Below are positions 45,914 to 55,045 of a DNA stretch of 64,000 nucleotides, piece by piece. Both the position numbers and the translations under genes were made by a program. The notes beneath the pieces are model-generated. The model saw only the letters and a list, made by a program, of their open reading frames with translations, was not told the DNA's origin and did not search any database. The first letter of the stretch is position 1. Each line of letters opens with the position of its first letter. The stretch is from Stutzerimonas decontaminans (GTDB lineage Bacteria; Pseudomonadota; Gammaproteobacteria; Pseudomonadales; Pseudomonadaceae). The DNA is taken from assembly GCF_000661915.1 (NCBI RefSeq), contig NZ_CP007509.1:372001-436000 (forward strand), given 5' to 3'.

Positions 45914-47719
45914 ATGCCCGACTACAAGGCCCCCTTGCGCGATATCCGCTTCGTACGTGATGAGCTGCTCGGCTACGAGGCGCACTACCAGAGCCTTCCG
46001 GGATGTGAAGACGCCACCCCGGACATGGTCAATGCGATTCTCGATGAAGGCGCGAAGTTCTGTGAGCAGGTCCTCGCTCCGCTGAACCGCGTTGGTGACA
46101 TCGAAGGCTGCACCTGGAGCGAGTCGGGCGTGAAGACACCGACCGGTTTCAAGGAAGCTTACGAGCAGTACGTGGCGGGCGGCTGGCCGAGCCTGGCCCA
46201 TGATGTCGAGCACGGCGGTCAGGGACTGCCCGAGTCTCTCGGTCTGGCGATCAGCGAGATGATCGGCCAGGCCAACTGGTCCTGGGGTATGTACCCCGGC
46301 CTGTCCCATGGCTGCATGAACACCATCGCTACCCACGGCACCGACGATCAGAAGCACACCTACCTGAGCAAGCTCGTGTCTGGTCAGTGGACCGGCACCA
46401 TGTGCCTGACCGAGCCGCACTGCGGTACCGATCTGGGCATGCTGCGCACCAAGGCGGAGCCGCAGGCCGACGGCAGTTACAAGCTGAACGGCACCAAGAT
46501 CTTCATCTCCTCCGGTGAGCACGACATGGCCGAGAACATCGTCCACATCGTATTGGCTCGCCTGCCCGATGCTCCGGCTGGCACCAAGGGCATCTCCCTG
46601 TTCATCGTGCCCAAGTTCCTGCCGAACGCCGAAGGCGAGAAGGGCGAGCGCAACGGTGTGAACTGTGGCTCGCTGGAACACAAGATGGGTATTCACGGCA
46701 ACGCGACCTGCGTGATGAACTTCGACGGCGCCACTGGCTTCCTGATCGGGCCGCCGAACAAGGGCCTGAACGCGATGTTCACCTTCATGAACACGGCGCG
46801 CCTGGGTACTGCGCTGCAGGGCCTGGCGCATGCCGAAATCGGCTTCCAGGGTGGCATCAAGTACGCCCGCGAGCGCCTGCAGATGCGTGCGCTGACTGGT
46901 CCGAAGGCGCCTGAGAAACCAGCCGACCCGATCATCGTGCATCCTGACGTGCGCCGCATGCTGTTGACCATGAAAGCGTTCGCCGAAGGCAATCGCGCGA
47001 TGGTCTACTTCACCGCCAAACAGGTCGACATCGTCAAGAACAGCCAGGACGAAGAGCAGAAGAAGCAAGCCGACACGCTGCTGGCCTTCCTCACGCCGAT
47101 CGCCAAGGCGTTCATGACCGAAGTGGGTTTCGAAGCGGCCAACCATGGCGTACAGATCTACGGTGGTCACGGCTTCATCGCCGAGTGGGGCATGGAACAG
47201 AACGTGCGCGATGCTCGTATCTCCATGCTGTATGAGGGCACCACCGGTATCCAAGCGCTGGATCTGTTGGGCCGCAAGGTGCTGATGACTCAGGGCGAAG
47301 CGCTGAAGTCCTTCACCAAGATCGTGCACAAGTTCTGCCAGAGCCAGGAAGGCAATGACGCCATCAAGGAGTTCGTGGCCCCCTTGAGTCAGCTGAACAA
47401 GGAGTGGGGCGAGCTGACCATGAAGATCGGCATGGCTGCCATGAAGGACCGCGAAATGGTCGGTGCGGCGTCGGTCGATTACTGCATGTATTCCGGCTAC
47501 GCCTGCCTGGCCTACTTCTGGGCTGACATGGCACGGGTTGCTGCCGAGAAACTGGCTGCAGGCACCTCTGACGAGGCGTTCTACAAGGCCAAGCTGCAGA
47601 CCGCGCGCTTCTACTTCCAGCGCATCCTGCCGCGCACCCGTATGCATGTCGATGCCATGATGTCCGGTGCCGATAACCTGATGGAAATGGCAGAGGAAGA
47701 TTTCGCGCTCGGCTACTGA
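45914..47719 (+). CDS. Acyl-CoA dehydrogenase, PsrA-controlled (FadE1-like)
   Basis: 601-residue FadE-class enzyme oxidising fatty acyl-CoA. Motifs: [79 protein letters not shown] and [17 protein letters not shown] (catalytic Glu). GAGG lies 8 bases before ATG 45914. It corresponds in position to PA0506, reported as PsrA-regulated, and the operator upstream supports that here. About a 100-base 5' leader precedes it. A strong terminator follows. Confidence 0.92.
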   Translation: MPDYKAPLRDIRFVRDELLGYEAHYQSLPGCEDATPDMVNAILDEGAKFCEQVLAPLNRVGDIEGCTWSESGVKTPTGFKEAYEQYVAGGWPSLAHDVEHGGQGLPESLGLAISEMIGQANWSWGMYPGLSHGCMNTIATHGTDDQKHTYLSKLVSGQWTGTMCLTEPHCGTDLGMLRTKAEPQADGSYKLNGTKIFISSGEHDMAENIVHIVLARLPDAPAGTKGISLFIVPKFLPNAEGEKGERNGVNCGSLEHKMGIHGNATCVMNFDGATGFLIGPPNKGLNAMFTFMNTARLGTALQGLAHAEIGFQGGIKYARERLQMRALTGPKAPEKPADPIIVHPDVRRMLLTMKAFAEGNRAMVYFTAKQVDIVKNSQDEEQKKQADTLLAFLTPIAKAFMTEVGFEAANHGVQIYGGHGFIAEWGMEQNVRDARISMLYEGTTGIQALDLLGRKVLMTQGEALKSFTKIVHKFCQSQEGNDAIKEFVAPLSQLNKEWGELTMKIGMAAMKDREMVGAASVDYCMYSGYACLAYFWADMARVAAEKLAAGTSDEAFYKAKLQTARFYFQRILPRTRMHVDAMMSGADNLMEMAEEDFALGY

Positions 47720-47738
47720 CGGGTTGAAGTTGTCGAAA

Positions 47739-47764
47739 AGCCGCTGCTCTGCAGCGGCTTTTTT
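47739..47764 (+). terminator. Rho-independent terminator after acyl-CoA dehydrogenase
   Basis: A 9-bp AGCCGCTGC/GCAGCGGCT stem with a 3-base loop, then TTTTT, 19 bases after the stop. Confidence 0.93.
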
Positions 47765-47880
47765 ATGCGCGGCCCATGCAGTTGTACCGATATTGCTGCA
47801 TATTCGCCGGTTTTTCGGCTGCATAACGGTGAGCGAGAAGGCAAAATGCTAGCCTTTGTCGGCAGCACGCCGGAGTCGCC

Positions 47881-49170
47881 GTGTCGCGTACCGTCCCGCC
47901 TCGCTTCAGCCACTTTCTTGCGCCATTGGCCCTGTTGCTCGGCGGCGAGGTCGTTGCGCGTCAGGTCGCCCTGAACGAGTTCTTCACTTCGCTTTATAAC
48001 GTGCTGCCGACCGTTCTGCTGCTGCTCGGCGGAGCGCTTTGCGTCATGTACGGTCGCATCCGCGAGTCCTTTCTGCTGCTCTGCGTTTACCTCGCTTATT
48101 TCCTCCTCGACACCCACGCTGATCACTACCGTGCACACGGCACACTGCTGGACGATGCCGCACTGACTTTCCACCTTTGCAGCCTGCTGCTACCGCTGCT
48201 CTATGGCCTGTACGGCGTGTGGCGTGAGCGCAGCCACCTTGCCCAGGATGGGCTGGCGCGCGCCGCCGTGCTGTTTGCCGTAGGTGTCGTCGCCGTGGCG
48301 TTGGCAAGGCGCTTTCCGGAAGCGCTACATGCCTGGTTGGTGTTGATTCGCTGGCCCGCCTTGCAGGCCGATTGGCTGCAGCTCATCCAGCTGGCGTACC
48401 CGGCGTTCCTCGTGGCGCTAGTGTTACTGATCGTCCAGTACCTGCGCCAACCGAGGCCGTCCCACGCGGCGCAGATCATTGCGCTGCTCGGCCTCCTGCT
48501 GATGTTGCCGCAAACATTCAGTCGCCATGCCGCGCTGAACATTCTAAGTAGCCATGTGTTGCTGATGCTGGTGGTGGCGATCGCCCATGAGGCTTATCTC
48601 ATGGCCTTTCGTGACGAGCTGACTGGCCTGCCTGGGCGGCGTGCGTTGAACGAGCGGCTGCAGCGTCTGGGGCGGCAGTACGTGCTGGCGATGGCCGACG
48701 TGGACCACTTCAAGAGCTTCAACGATACCCACGGCCACGATGTCGGCGATCAGGTGCTGAAGATGGTCGCCAGCCGGCTGCGCAAGATAGGGGGCGGTGG
48801 GCGTGCATATCGCTACGGGGGTGAGGAGTTCACCCTGGTTTTCCCCGGGCGCAGTATCGAAGAATGTCTGCCGCATCTGGAGGCGGTACGTCAGTCGGTG
48901 GAGAGCTATGCGCTGCAACTGCGTGACGCAGACAATCGACCGAAGGATGATCGTCGCGGCCGTATGGCTCGAGGAGCAGCGTCGGCGAAACAGGTCTCGG
49001 TGACCATCAGTATCGGGGTGGCTGAGCGACAAGGGGAGCAGCGCAGCCCGGAGGAGGTGATCAAGGCCGCCGACCAGGCGCTGTACAGTGCCAAAAAAGC
49101 AGGCAGAAACTGTCTGCGAGTGCACGGCAGCGGCCGCGGTGCGGTGCGTATGGCCGAGCATTCGCGTTAG
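47881..49170 (+). CDS. Membrane-bound diguanylate cyclase
   Basis: 429 residues: about seven hydrophobic segments to residue 245 (LLLLGGALCVMYGR, LLLCVYLAYFLLDTHADHY, AAVLFAVGVVAVALA, and others), then a GGDEF domain (RDELTGLPGRRALNERL, MADVDHFKSFNDTHGHDVGDQVL, YRYGGEEFTLVFPG). The GGEEF active site is intact, so c-di-GMP synthesis from GTP is likely. The RxxD inhibitory site normally five residues before the motif is missing (GGGGRAY), so product feedback is probably absent. GTG 47881 has CGGAG 6 bases upstream. It lies between two acyl-CoA dehydrogenases. Confidence 0.9.
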   Translation: MSRTVPPRFSHFLAPLALLLGGEVVARQVALNEFFTSLYNVLPTVLLLLGGALCVMYGRIRESFLLLCVYLAYFLLDTHADHYRAHGTLLDDAALTFHLCSLLLPLLYGLYGVWRERSHLAQDGLARAAVLFAVGVVAVALARRFPEALHAWLVLIRWPALQADWLQLIQLAYPAFLVALVLLIVQYLRQPRPSHAAQIIALLGLLLMLPQTFSRHAALNILSSHVLLMLVVAIAHEAYLMAFRDELTGLPGRRALNERLQRLGRQYVLAMADVDHFKSFNDTHGHDVGDQVLKMVASRLRKIGGGGRAYRYGGEEFTLVFPGRSIEECLPHLEAVRQSVESYALQLRDADNRPKDDRRGRMARGAASAKQVSVTISIGVAERQGEQRSPEEVIKAADQALYSAKKAGRNCLRVHGSGRGAVRMAEHSR

Positions 49171-49309
49171 GGTTGCAGTGGTATTGATAGTGACCGGTAA
49201 AAACTATCTGGTCATAAAAAGACGCTTAATCCTGTCCTGGTTATTCGGTTAGACTCGCTGGAAACGGCCCATAGTGGCCGCAACCCAGTGTCTTGCGAGG
49301 AACCTTGCC

Positions 49310-51088
49310 ATGGCCGACTACCAAGCGCCGCTGCGCGACATGCGTTTTGTCCTGAATGAAGTCTTCGACGCGCCGAAACTCTGGCAGTCGCTGCCAGCGC
49401 TGGCGGAGGTGGTCGATGCCGAGACGGCCGATGCAATTCTCGAGGAAGCTGGCAAGATCACCGCCAATAGCATCGCGCCGCTGAACCGCAGCGGTGATGA
49501 AGAAGGCTGCCGCTGGGACGCCGGGGCGGTTTCTACTCCTGCCGGTTACCGCGAGGCTTACCAGTTGTACGCCGAGGGCGGCTGGGTCGGCGTCGGTGGC
49601 GATCCGGCATTTGGCGGCATGGGCATGCCCAAGGTCATCTCGGCTCAGGTCGAGGAGATGATGAACTCCGCCAGCCTGGCATTCGGCCTCTATCCGATGC
49701 TGACGTCCGGCGCCTGCCTGTCGATCTACGCCCACGCCAGCGAGGAGCTCAAGCAGAAGTACCTGCCGAACATGTATGCCGGTGTCTGGTCCGGTTCCAT
49801 GTGTCTGACCGAACCTCATGCCGGGACTGATCTGGGCATTATCCGCACCAAGGCCGAGCCTCAGGCAGACGGCTCCTACAAAGTCAGCGGGACCAAGATC
49901 TTCATCACCGGCGGCGAGCACGACCTGACCGAGAACATCATCCATCTGGTGCTGGCTAAGCTGCCGGACGCCCCGGCTGGCTCTCGCGGCATCTCGTTGT
50001 TCCTGGTGCCCAAGGTAATGGTCAACGAGGACGGCACGCTGGGTGAGCGCAACTCGCTGTCCTGCGGTTCCATCGAGCACAAAATGGGTATCCAGGCCTC
50101 GGCGACCTGTGTGATGAACTTTGACGGTGCCACCGGCTGGATGGTCGGCGAGCCGAACAAGGGCCTGGCTGCGATGTTCACCATGATGAACTACGAGCGT
50201 CTGGGTGTCGGCATCCAGGGCCTGTCGACTGGCGAGCGTTCCTATCAGAGCGCCATCGAGTACGCCCGCGATCGTATCCAGAGTCGCGCACCAACCGGGC
50301 CTGTGGCTCAGGACAAGGCGGCCGATCCGATCATCGTGCATCCCGACGTGCGTCGTATGCTGCTGACCATGAAGGCACTGAACGAGGGCGGCCGGGCGTT
50401 CTCCAGTTATGTCGCGCTGCAGCTCGACATCGCCAAGTTCAGCGATGACGACGAGGCCCGGCAGCGCGCCGAGGCTCAGGTCGCGCTGCTGACACCGGTA
50501 GCCAAGGCCTTCCTCACCGATATGGGTCTGGAAACCACGGTACATGGCCAGCAGATCTTCGGCGGCCATGGCTTCATCCGTGAGTGGGGGCAGGAGCAGC
50601 TGGTGCGTGACTGCCGCATTACCCAAATCTACGAGGGTACTAACGGCATTCAGGCGCTGGACCTGGTCGGGCGCAAGATCGTCGGCAGTGGTGGCACCAT
50701 GTATCAGGCCTTCGTCGACGAGATCCGTGCGTTCATTGCCGATGCCAATCCTGAGCTGGCGGAGTTTGCCGAGCCGCTCAAGGCCGCAATGGACAATCTG
50801 GACGAGCTGACCGCCTGGGTTATCGATCAGGCCAAGGCCAACCCGAACGAAATCGGCGCCGCCTCGGTGGAATACCTGCATGTGTTCGGCTACACCGCCT
50901 ACGCCTATATGTGGGCGCGCATGGCCGCAGTCGCGTTTGCCAAGCGGGAGGAGGGAGACTTCTACCAGAGCAAGCTCGGTACCGCGCGCTTCTATTTCGC
51001 GCGATTGCTTCCGCGAATTCATTCGCTGAGCGCTTCGGTGAAAGCTGGCAGCGAGTCGCTGTACCTGCTCGACGCGACGCAGTTCTAA
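49310..51088 (+). CDS. Acyl-CoA dehydrogenase (FadE2-like paralogue)
   Basis: 592 residues. Begins MADYQAPLRDMRFVLNEVF, close to the [19 protein letters not shown] start of the gene at 45914, so they are paralogues from an old duplication. FAD-site motif [57 protein letters not shown]; catalytic Glu in IYEGTNGIQALDLVGRK. ATG 49310 has GCGAGGA upstream. No PsrA box is seen before it, so control may differ from its partner. Position matches PA0507/PA0508 as I recall. Confidence 0.9.
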   Translation: MADYQAPLRDMRFVLNEVFDAPKLWQSLPALAEVVDAETADAILEEAGKITANSIAPLNRSGDEEGCRWDAGAVSTPAGYREAYQLYAEGGWVGVGGDPAFGGMGMPKVISAQVEEMMNSASLAFGLYPMLTSGACLSIYAHASEELKQKYLPNMYAGVWSGSMCLTEPHAGTDLGIIRTKAEPQADGSYKVSGTKIFITGGEHDLTENIIHLVLAKLPDAPAGSRGISLFLVPKVMVNEDGTLGERNSLSCGSIEHKMGIQASATCVMNFDGATGWMVGEPNKGLAAMFTMMNYERLGVGIQGLSTGERSYQSAIEYARDRIQSRAPTGPVAQDKAADPIIVHPDVRRMLLTMKALNEGGRAFSSYVALQLDIAKFSDDDEARQRAEAQVALLTPVAKAFLTDMGLETTVHGQQIFGGHGFIREWGQEQLVRDCRITQIYEGTNGIQALDLVGRKIVGSGGTMYQAFVDEIRAFIADANPELAEFAEPLKAAMDNLDELTAWVIDQAKANPNEIGAASVEYLHVFGYTAYAYMWARMAAVAFAKREEGDFYQSKLGTARFYFARLLPRIHSLSASVKAGSESLYLLDATQF

Positions 51089-51178
51089 GCGGCGCGGCTT
51101 AATCTAAAGGCAATATGAAATTATTTGGCCATGATGCGGAACGATTAAGTCGCCCCTTCGGTCATAAAAACCGCGCAA

Positions 51179-51237
51179 TGTAAGCTTGGACTTACAGTTC
51201 TGCATCACGGATGACGCGGTGTAGGAAAAGGCTTACA
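51179..51237 (+). promoter_or_regulatory. Two GacA boxes upstream of an Rsm sRNA
   Basis: TGTAAG-N6-CTTACA at 51179-51196 is a perfect GacA upstream activating sequence. TGTAGG-N6-CTTACA at 51220-51237 differs by one base. Their centres are 41 bp apart, about four helical turns. GacA-P activates rsmX/Y/Z promoters through this element in Pseudomonas. Confidence 0.85.
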
Positions 51238-51264
51238 AGGCGTGATGCACAATGGCTACTACAG

Positions 51265-51419
51265 GTCCGCAAGGGCAGGCAGTAATCTACTGGATAGGGA
51301 CGTGGCGCATGGAAAGCGCGAATCAACAATACGGACCACACAGGGAGCGGTGCCAGGATGGCGCGCGATCATGGATGTCAGGATTCAGTCTGCAGAGCCC
51401 CGCTTCGGCGGGGTTTTTC
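51265..51419 (+). ncRNA. Rsm-family small RNA (RsmA/CsrA-titrating)
   Basis: About 155 nucleotides with eight GGA motifs between 51292 and 51383. Two sit in hairpin loops, the preferred RsmA target: GCGC-ATGGAAA-GCGC (51305-51319) and GCC-AGGAT-GGC (51352-51362). It ends in a CCCCGC-TTCG-GCGGGG terminator with five T residues (51398-51418). Together with the GacA boxes this is the signature of RsmX, RsmY or RsmZ; I cannot say which. The exact 5' end is uncertain because no clear -10 is visible; 51257-51262 (TACTAC) is one candidate. It should sequester RsmA and relieve translational repression when GacS/GacA is active. Confidence 0.85.
51398..51418 (+). terminator. Terminator of the Rsm sRNA
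   Basis: A 6-bp CCCCGC/GCGGGG stem closed by a TTCG tetraloop and followed by TTTTT. Confidence 0.93.
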
Positions 51420-51500
51420 TTTTCTGCTTAGTCCTCCTCCAGCCATTAGCCATTCAAATGGCCTTCTGGCGCCTCTGGCTTAGTCCGTCTTCCTAAAGCA

Positions 51501-52148
51501 TCAATTCGGCAGGCACACGCCGGTTCCGCCCAGCCCGCAATATCCCCCCGGATTCTTTGCCAGATACTGCTGGTGGTAAGCCTCTGCGTAGTAGAACGGC
51601 GGCGCGTCGTCGATCTCGGTGGTGATGGCCGGAAAACCCGCTGCGCTCAGCCGCTGCTGGAAACGTTCACGACTCGCCTCTGCCTCGCTGCGTTGCTGCG
51701 CATCCATGCAATAGATCGCCGAACGATACTGGCTGCCGACATCGTTGCCTTGCCGCATCCCTTGGGTCGGGTTGTGCGCTTCCCAGAAAACGCGCAACAG
51801 TGTGCTGTAGTCGATCTGCTGCGGATCGAAGACCACCAGTACCGCCTCCGTATGTCCGGTGAGCCCGGAACAGACTTCATCGTACGTCGGGTTCGGCGTC
51901 AGGCCTCCGGCATAGCCTACGGCTGTGGTCCACACGCCCGGTAACTCCCAGAACCGGCGTTCTGCTCCCCAGAAGCAGCCCATGGCGAATATGGCTTGGG
52001 AAAATCCGGCGGGAAAAGGCGGCTGCAATGGGTTGCCGTTTACATAGTGGGCAGGCGGGACCGACATGGGCGTCGAGCGGCCGGGCAGGGCCTGCTCGGC
52101 AGTCGGCAGCGCCTGTTTGTTGACCAGTATCTGCGAGCGTAGCGACAT
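51501..52148 (-). CDS. msrA: Peptide-methionine (S)-S-oxide reductase
   Basis: Repairs S-form methionine sulfoxide in proteins. 215 residues with catalytic Cys58 in [11 protein letters not shown]; further motifs [26 protein letters not shown] and [10 protein letters not shown]-terminal resolving Cys in [15 protein letters not shown] 52148 has GAGG 5 bases upstream. Downstream of dipA on the same strand; the 3' end faces the Rsm sRNA. Confidence 0.95.
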   Translation of the reverse strand: MSLRSQILVNKQALPTAEQALPGRSTPMSVPPAHYVNGNPLQPPFPAGFSQAIFAMGCFWGAERRFWELPGVWTTAVGYAGGLTPNPTYDEVCSGLTGHTEAVLVVFDPQQIDYSTLLRVFWEAHNPTQGMRQGNDVGSQYRSAIYCMDAQQRSEAEASRERFQQRLSAAGFPAITTEIDDAPPFYYAEAYHQQYLAKNPGGYCGLGGTGVCLPN

Positions 52149-52262
52149 GTTTGCCTCGATCGGTTTAGCGGGCTGGCAAGCTAGGCTACAAAAGCGCGAG
52201 TAACAGCGAAAGCTTGGCAACGACCACGCGTCGCCGAACTTGGCAAAAGCGCTTGGCTGAGC

Positions 52263-54935
52263 TCAGTGCCAGCGTGGGTAGCGGCGTAGGGCGTCGCTGA
52301 GAATGTTGCCGGGGATCGGCTTGTCAAACAGATAGCCCTGGCCGATGTCGCAACGGTGATGACGGAGGAACTTGAGTTGCGCGGCTGTTTCGATGCCCTC
52401 GGCGACGACCTTGAGATGCAGCTTGCGAGCCATGGCAATGACCGCGGAAGTGATCTCCATGTCGTCCTGATTGCCGGGGATATCCTTGATGAAGCTGCGA
52501 TCAATCTTGATCACGTCGATGGGGAATTTCTTCAGATAGCTGAGCGAGGAATAGCCGGTACCGAAATCGTCCATGGCCAGGGTCAGGCCTAATGCCTTCA
52601 ACCCTATCAGCTGTTGTCGCGTTTCTTCTGTTGCGTCGAGCAGCAGGCTTTCGGTCAACTCCAGCTCCAGCTGCGCTGGCGGAAGCTGCTCTTCCAGAAG
52701 GATGGCGGCGATCGAGCCAAGCAAGTCCGGGTCGGAGAATTGCTTGGGTGATAGGTTGATCGCTATTTGTGGCTTGCCCAGACCCAATGCCGACAATCTC
52801 ACTCCCATGCGGCATGCTTCGCGCAGTACCCACTTACCGATGGGGATGATCAGGCCGGTTTCCTCAGCGACGCCGATGAACTGGTCCGGGCGGATCATGC
52901 CTTTTTCGGGATGGTTCCAGCGCAACAGGGCTTCCAGTCCTTGCAGCTGTCCGCTGCGCAGGCACAGCTTTGGCTGATAGAACACTTCAAGCTCGTTCTG
53001 CGTAAGGGCGCGTCGTAAGTTGTTTTCGACAAACAGCTTGTAGTTGGCCTCGGCGTGCAGGGCTTCGGTGAAAATCTGCACTTGATTCTTGCCGTTGGCC
53101 TTGGCCTTGTGCAGCGCCTGCCCGGCATGTTTCATCAGCGTTTCCGGGTCATGACCGTGCTGTGGCGAGCAGGCCAGACCCAGTGAGGCGCTGACGCTGA
53201 TCAGCTGCTTGTCGACGAACAGCGGCTTGTCCAGCACACGCAGAACCTGATCGGCCAGCCGCAGCCCCTCATCCAGCATCATGTCGTCGAACAGCAGCGC
53301 GAATTCATTGCTGGCAAAACGCGCGAGCACGCTCTGCTGACTGAGGCCGTTACGCAATCGGCGAGCGAGACAGGTGAGCAGCTTGTCGCCGGTCTGGTGG
53401 CCCAGGCTGTCGTTGATTCGCTTGAAATTGTCGATATCCACCAGCAGCAAGCAAAGCCTGGGCTCGGCGCCAGCGGCAAAGCGCTCTTCGAGGCTGCGGA
53501 TGAAGTACGGTCGATTGCCGAGGTTGGTCAGGTTGTCCGTATAGGCGAGGCGCTCGATATGCTGATGCGCCAGTTTGCTGCGCGTAATGTCCTCGTAGAT
53601 GCCAATGTAGTGGGTCAGAACGCCCTCTTCGTTGAACACCTTGGAGATGGACAGTTGGCCCCAGTACGGCTCCAGATTCTTGCGCCGTGAACGGAATTCA
53701 CCTTGCCAGCTGTTGGAATGGGCGAGCACCGATGAGGTATCGAATAGCAGCTCGCTGAGATTTTCCAGGGCTTTCAGGTCGGTCAGGCGCTGGCCGCGCA
53801 CCTCGGCTGAGGAAAACTGGCTGATGCTGGTGAAGGCGGGGTTGACATACTCCACGCGGCCCTCCCGGTCGACCAGAATGAAGGCGCTGGCGCTCTGTTC
53901 TACGGCGCGCTGGAACAGGCTGAGCATATGCGTGGCGCTGAGACGCTGCTGGTTCGCCAGCACCTGTGCGTACTGGTCGGCCAGTTCTCCGGCAAAGGCG
54001 ATCTCGTCAGCTTGCCATGTCCTCGGCTGACCGGCGTGTTGCAAGCTCAACACCCCAATCACCTCACCGCCGACCCGAATGCTGGCATCGAGCGTTGAGC
54101 GGATGCCTTGCGGGCGATGGAGATACTCGCTCAAGGCGCAGGTGCGGTGATCCTGCGAGACCTCCTGCGCATCGACAGCGCGGCCGCTTTGCAGGGCCTG
54201 CAGGTAACGAGGAAAGGGTGCCAGATCCAGTTCTGGCAGCGCCTCATAGCTGGCGCTGCCGAGTCTATAGCAGGCGACGGGCTCGAGATGGGTGCCGTTC
54301 AGGTGCCAGATTGCCGCGCGGTCGAGTTGGTAGACTTCACAGGCAGCTTGGGTGATCAGCTGCGCGGCTTCCAGCTGCGGATTAGCAGAGCTGTATCGGT
54401 GCCGCGCCAGTTTGACGATAAGTCCCTGTTGGGTGCGCGAACGCAGCATGTGCTCGATGTGCTCGTCCTGAGTTTGCTGATGCTGCTGTAGTGTGGAACG
54501 CAATCGTGCGTTCTGGGCTCTGAGGTCCTGATCCGAGTCGGGCTGCCGGCCCGCCATCAGGTAACCCCTGAGCATTTCCCTGCCGTACTGCTGCCAGACC
54601 TCACCCAGCTCGGTAATGTCTTGTACGCCCTCGGGCGTATGCAGCCGGTAGTTGACCGAATAATGGCTTCGGCTGGCGAGTTGTTGCTGGATTTCCTCAT
54701 GCAGTTGATGACGAGCGCTGGGCTCCATCAGACTCGCGTACGGCGAGTCGATCAGCGAGCAGAGCTCGCTGGCTGACACGCCGAGCAACCGCTCACAGGC
54801 GGGGTCGAGAAATAGCAGCGTCCAGCTGGACTCGTTCAGCCGCTCGAAACGCAGCATGCCGAGCCGTGAAGGCACTGGCAACTGCGTCACAACCTCGGTC
54901 GCCAGGCGGCTGGCGGCATCGGTATGTATTTTCAT
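52263..54935 (-). CDS. dipA: DipA-type c-di-GMP phosphodiesterase (PAS-GAF-PAS-GGDEF-EAL)
   Basis: 890 residues with no membrane helix. In order: an N-terminal PAS-like domain (about 20-130), GAF (150-320), PAS (330-450, FILVDREGRVEYVNPAFTSIS), a GGDEF domain whose active site reads ASNEF (541-545), and an EAL domain (Glu668 in LEALLRW; INLSPKQF, ELTES, MDDFGTGYSSL, IKIDRSFI, VAEGIET). The GGDEF site is dead, and the EAL residues are intact, so it should degrade c-di-GMP. P. aeruginosa DipA, required for biofilm dispersion, has the same ASNEF and the same neighbours (msrA and aceF). The ATG 54935 has no strong ribosome site. Confidence 0.92.
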   Translation of the reverse strand: MKIHTDAASRLATEVVTQLPVPSRLGMLRFERLNESSWTLLFLDPACERLLGVSASELCSLIDSPYASLMEPSARHQLHEEIQQQLASRSHYSVNYRLHTPEGVQDITELGEVWQQYGREMLRGYLMAGRQPDSDQDLRAQNARLRSTLQQHQQTQDEHIEHMLRSRTQQGLIVKLARHRYSSANPQLEAAQLITQAACEVYQLDRAAIWHLNGTHLEPVACYRLGSASYEALPELDLAPFPRYLQALQSGRAVDAQEVSQDHRTCALSEYLHRPQGIRSTLDASIRVGGEVIGVLSLQHAGQPRTWQADEIAFAGELADQYAQVLANQQRLSATHMLSLFQRAVEQSASAFILVDREGRVEYVNPAFTSISQFSSAEVRGQRLTDLKALENLSELLFDTSSVLAHSNSWQGEFRSRRKNLEPYWGQLSISKVFNEEGVLTHYIGIYEDITRSKLAHQHIERLAYTDNLTNLGNRPYFIRSLEERFAAGAEPRLCLLLVDIDNFKRINDSLGHQTGDKLLTCLARRLRNGLSQQSVLARFASNEFALLFDDMMLDEGLRLADQVLRVLDKPLFVDKQLISVSASLGLACSPQHGHDPETLMKHAGQALHKAKANGKNQVQIFTEALHAEANYKLFVENNLRRALTQNELEVFYQPKLCLRSGQLQGLEALLRWNHPEKGMIRPDQFIGVAEETGLIIPIGKWVLREACRMGVRLSALGLGKPQIAINLSPKQFSDPDLLGSIAAILLEEQLPPAQLELELTESLLLDATEETRQQLIGLKALGLTLAMDDFGTGYSSLSYLKKFPIDVIKIDRSFIKDIPGNQDDMEITSAVIAMARKLHLKVVAEGIETAAQLKFLRHHRCDIGQGYLFDKPIPGNILSDALRRYPRWH

Positions 54936-55045
54936 CGAGCGGTTGGCTTCCAGTATGCTCCACGGAGTCGGGCTGGCTCGGGCTCCAGGCACCGTTCCAG
55001 TGAAGGACGATGGCTAAATAATATTAATTTCGGCAAGGGTGCATC

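Noticed and set aside
45827..47824. 665-residue frame opposite the acyl-CoA dehydrogenase
   Set aside because: Antisense shadow of a conserved gene; the same kind of shadow appears at 49241-51022 opposite the paralogue, which shows it is a codon-use effect.
49211..51170. GGTCATAAAAA repeated upstream of the 49310 dehydrogenase and upstream of the Rsm sRNA
   Set aside because: An 11-base AT-rich match without symmetry or a known binding protein; too weak to call a site.
51242..51496. 84-residue frame over the Rsm sRNA
   Set aside because: It runs through the sRNA and its terminator and has no ribosome site or conserved sequence.
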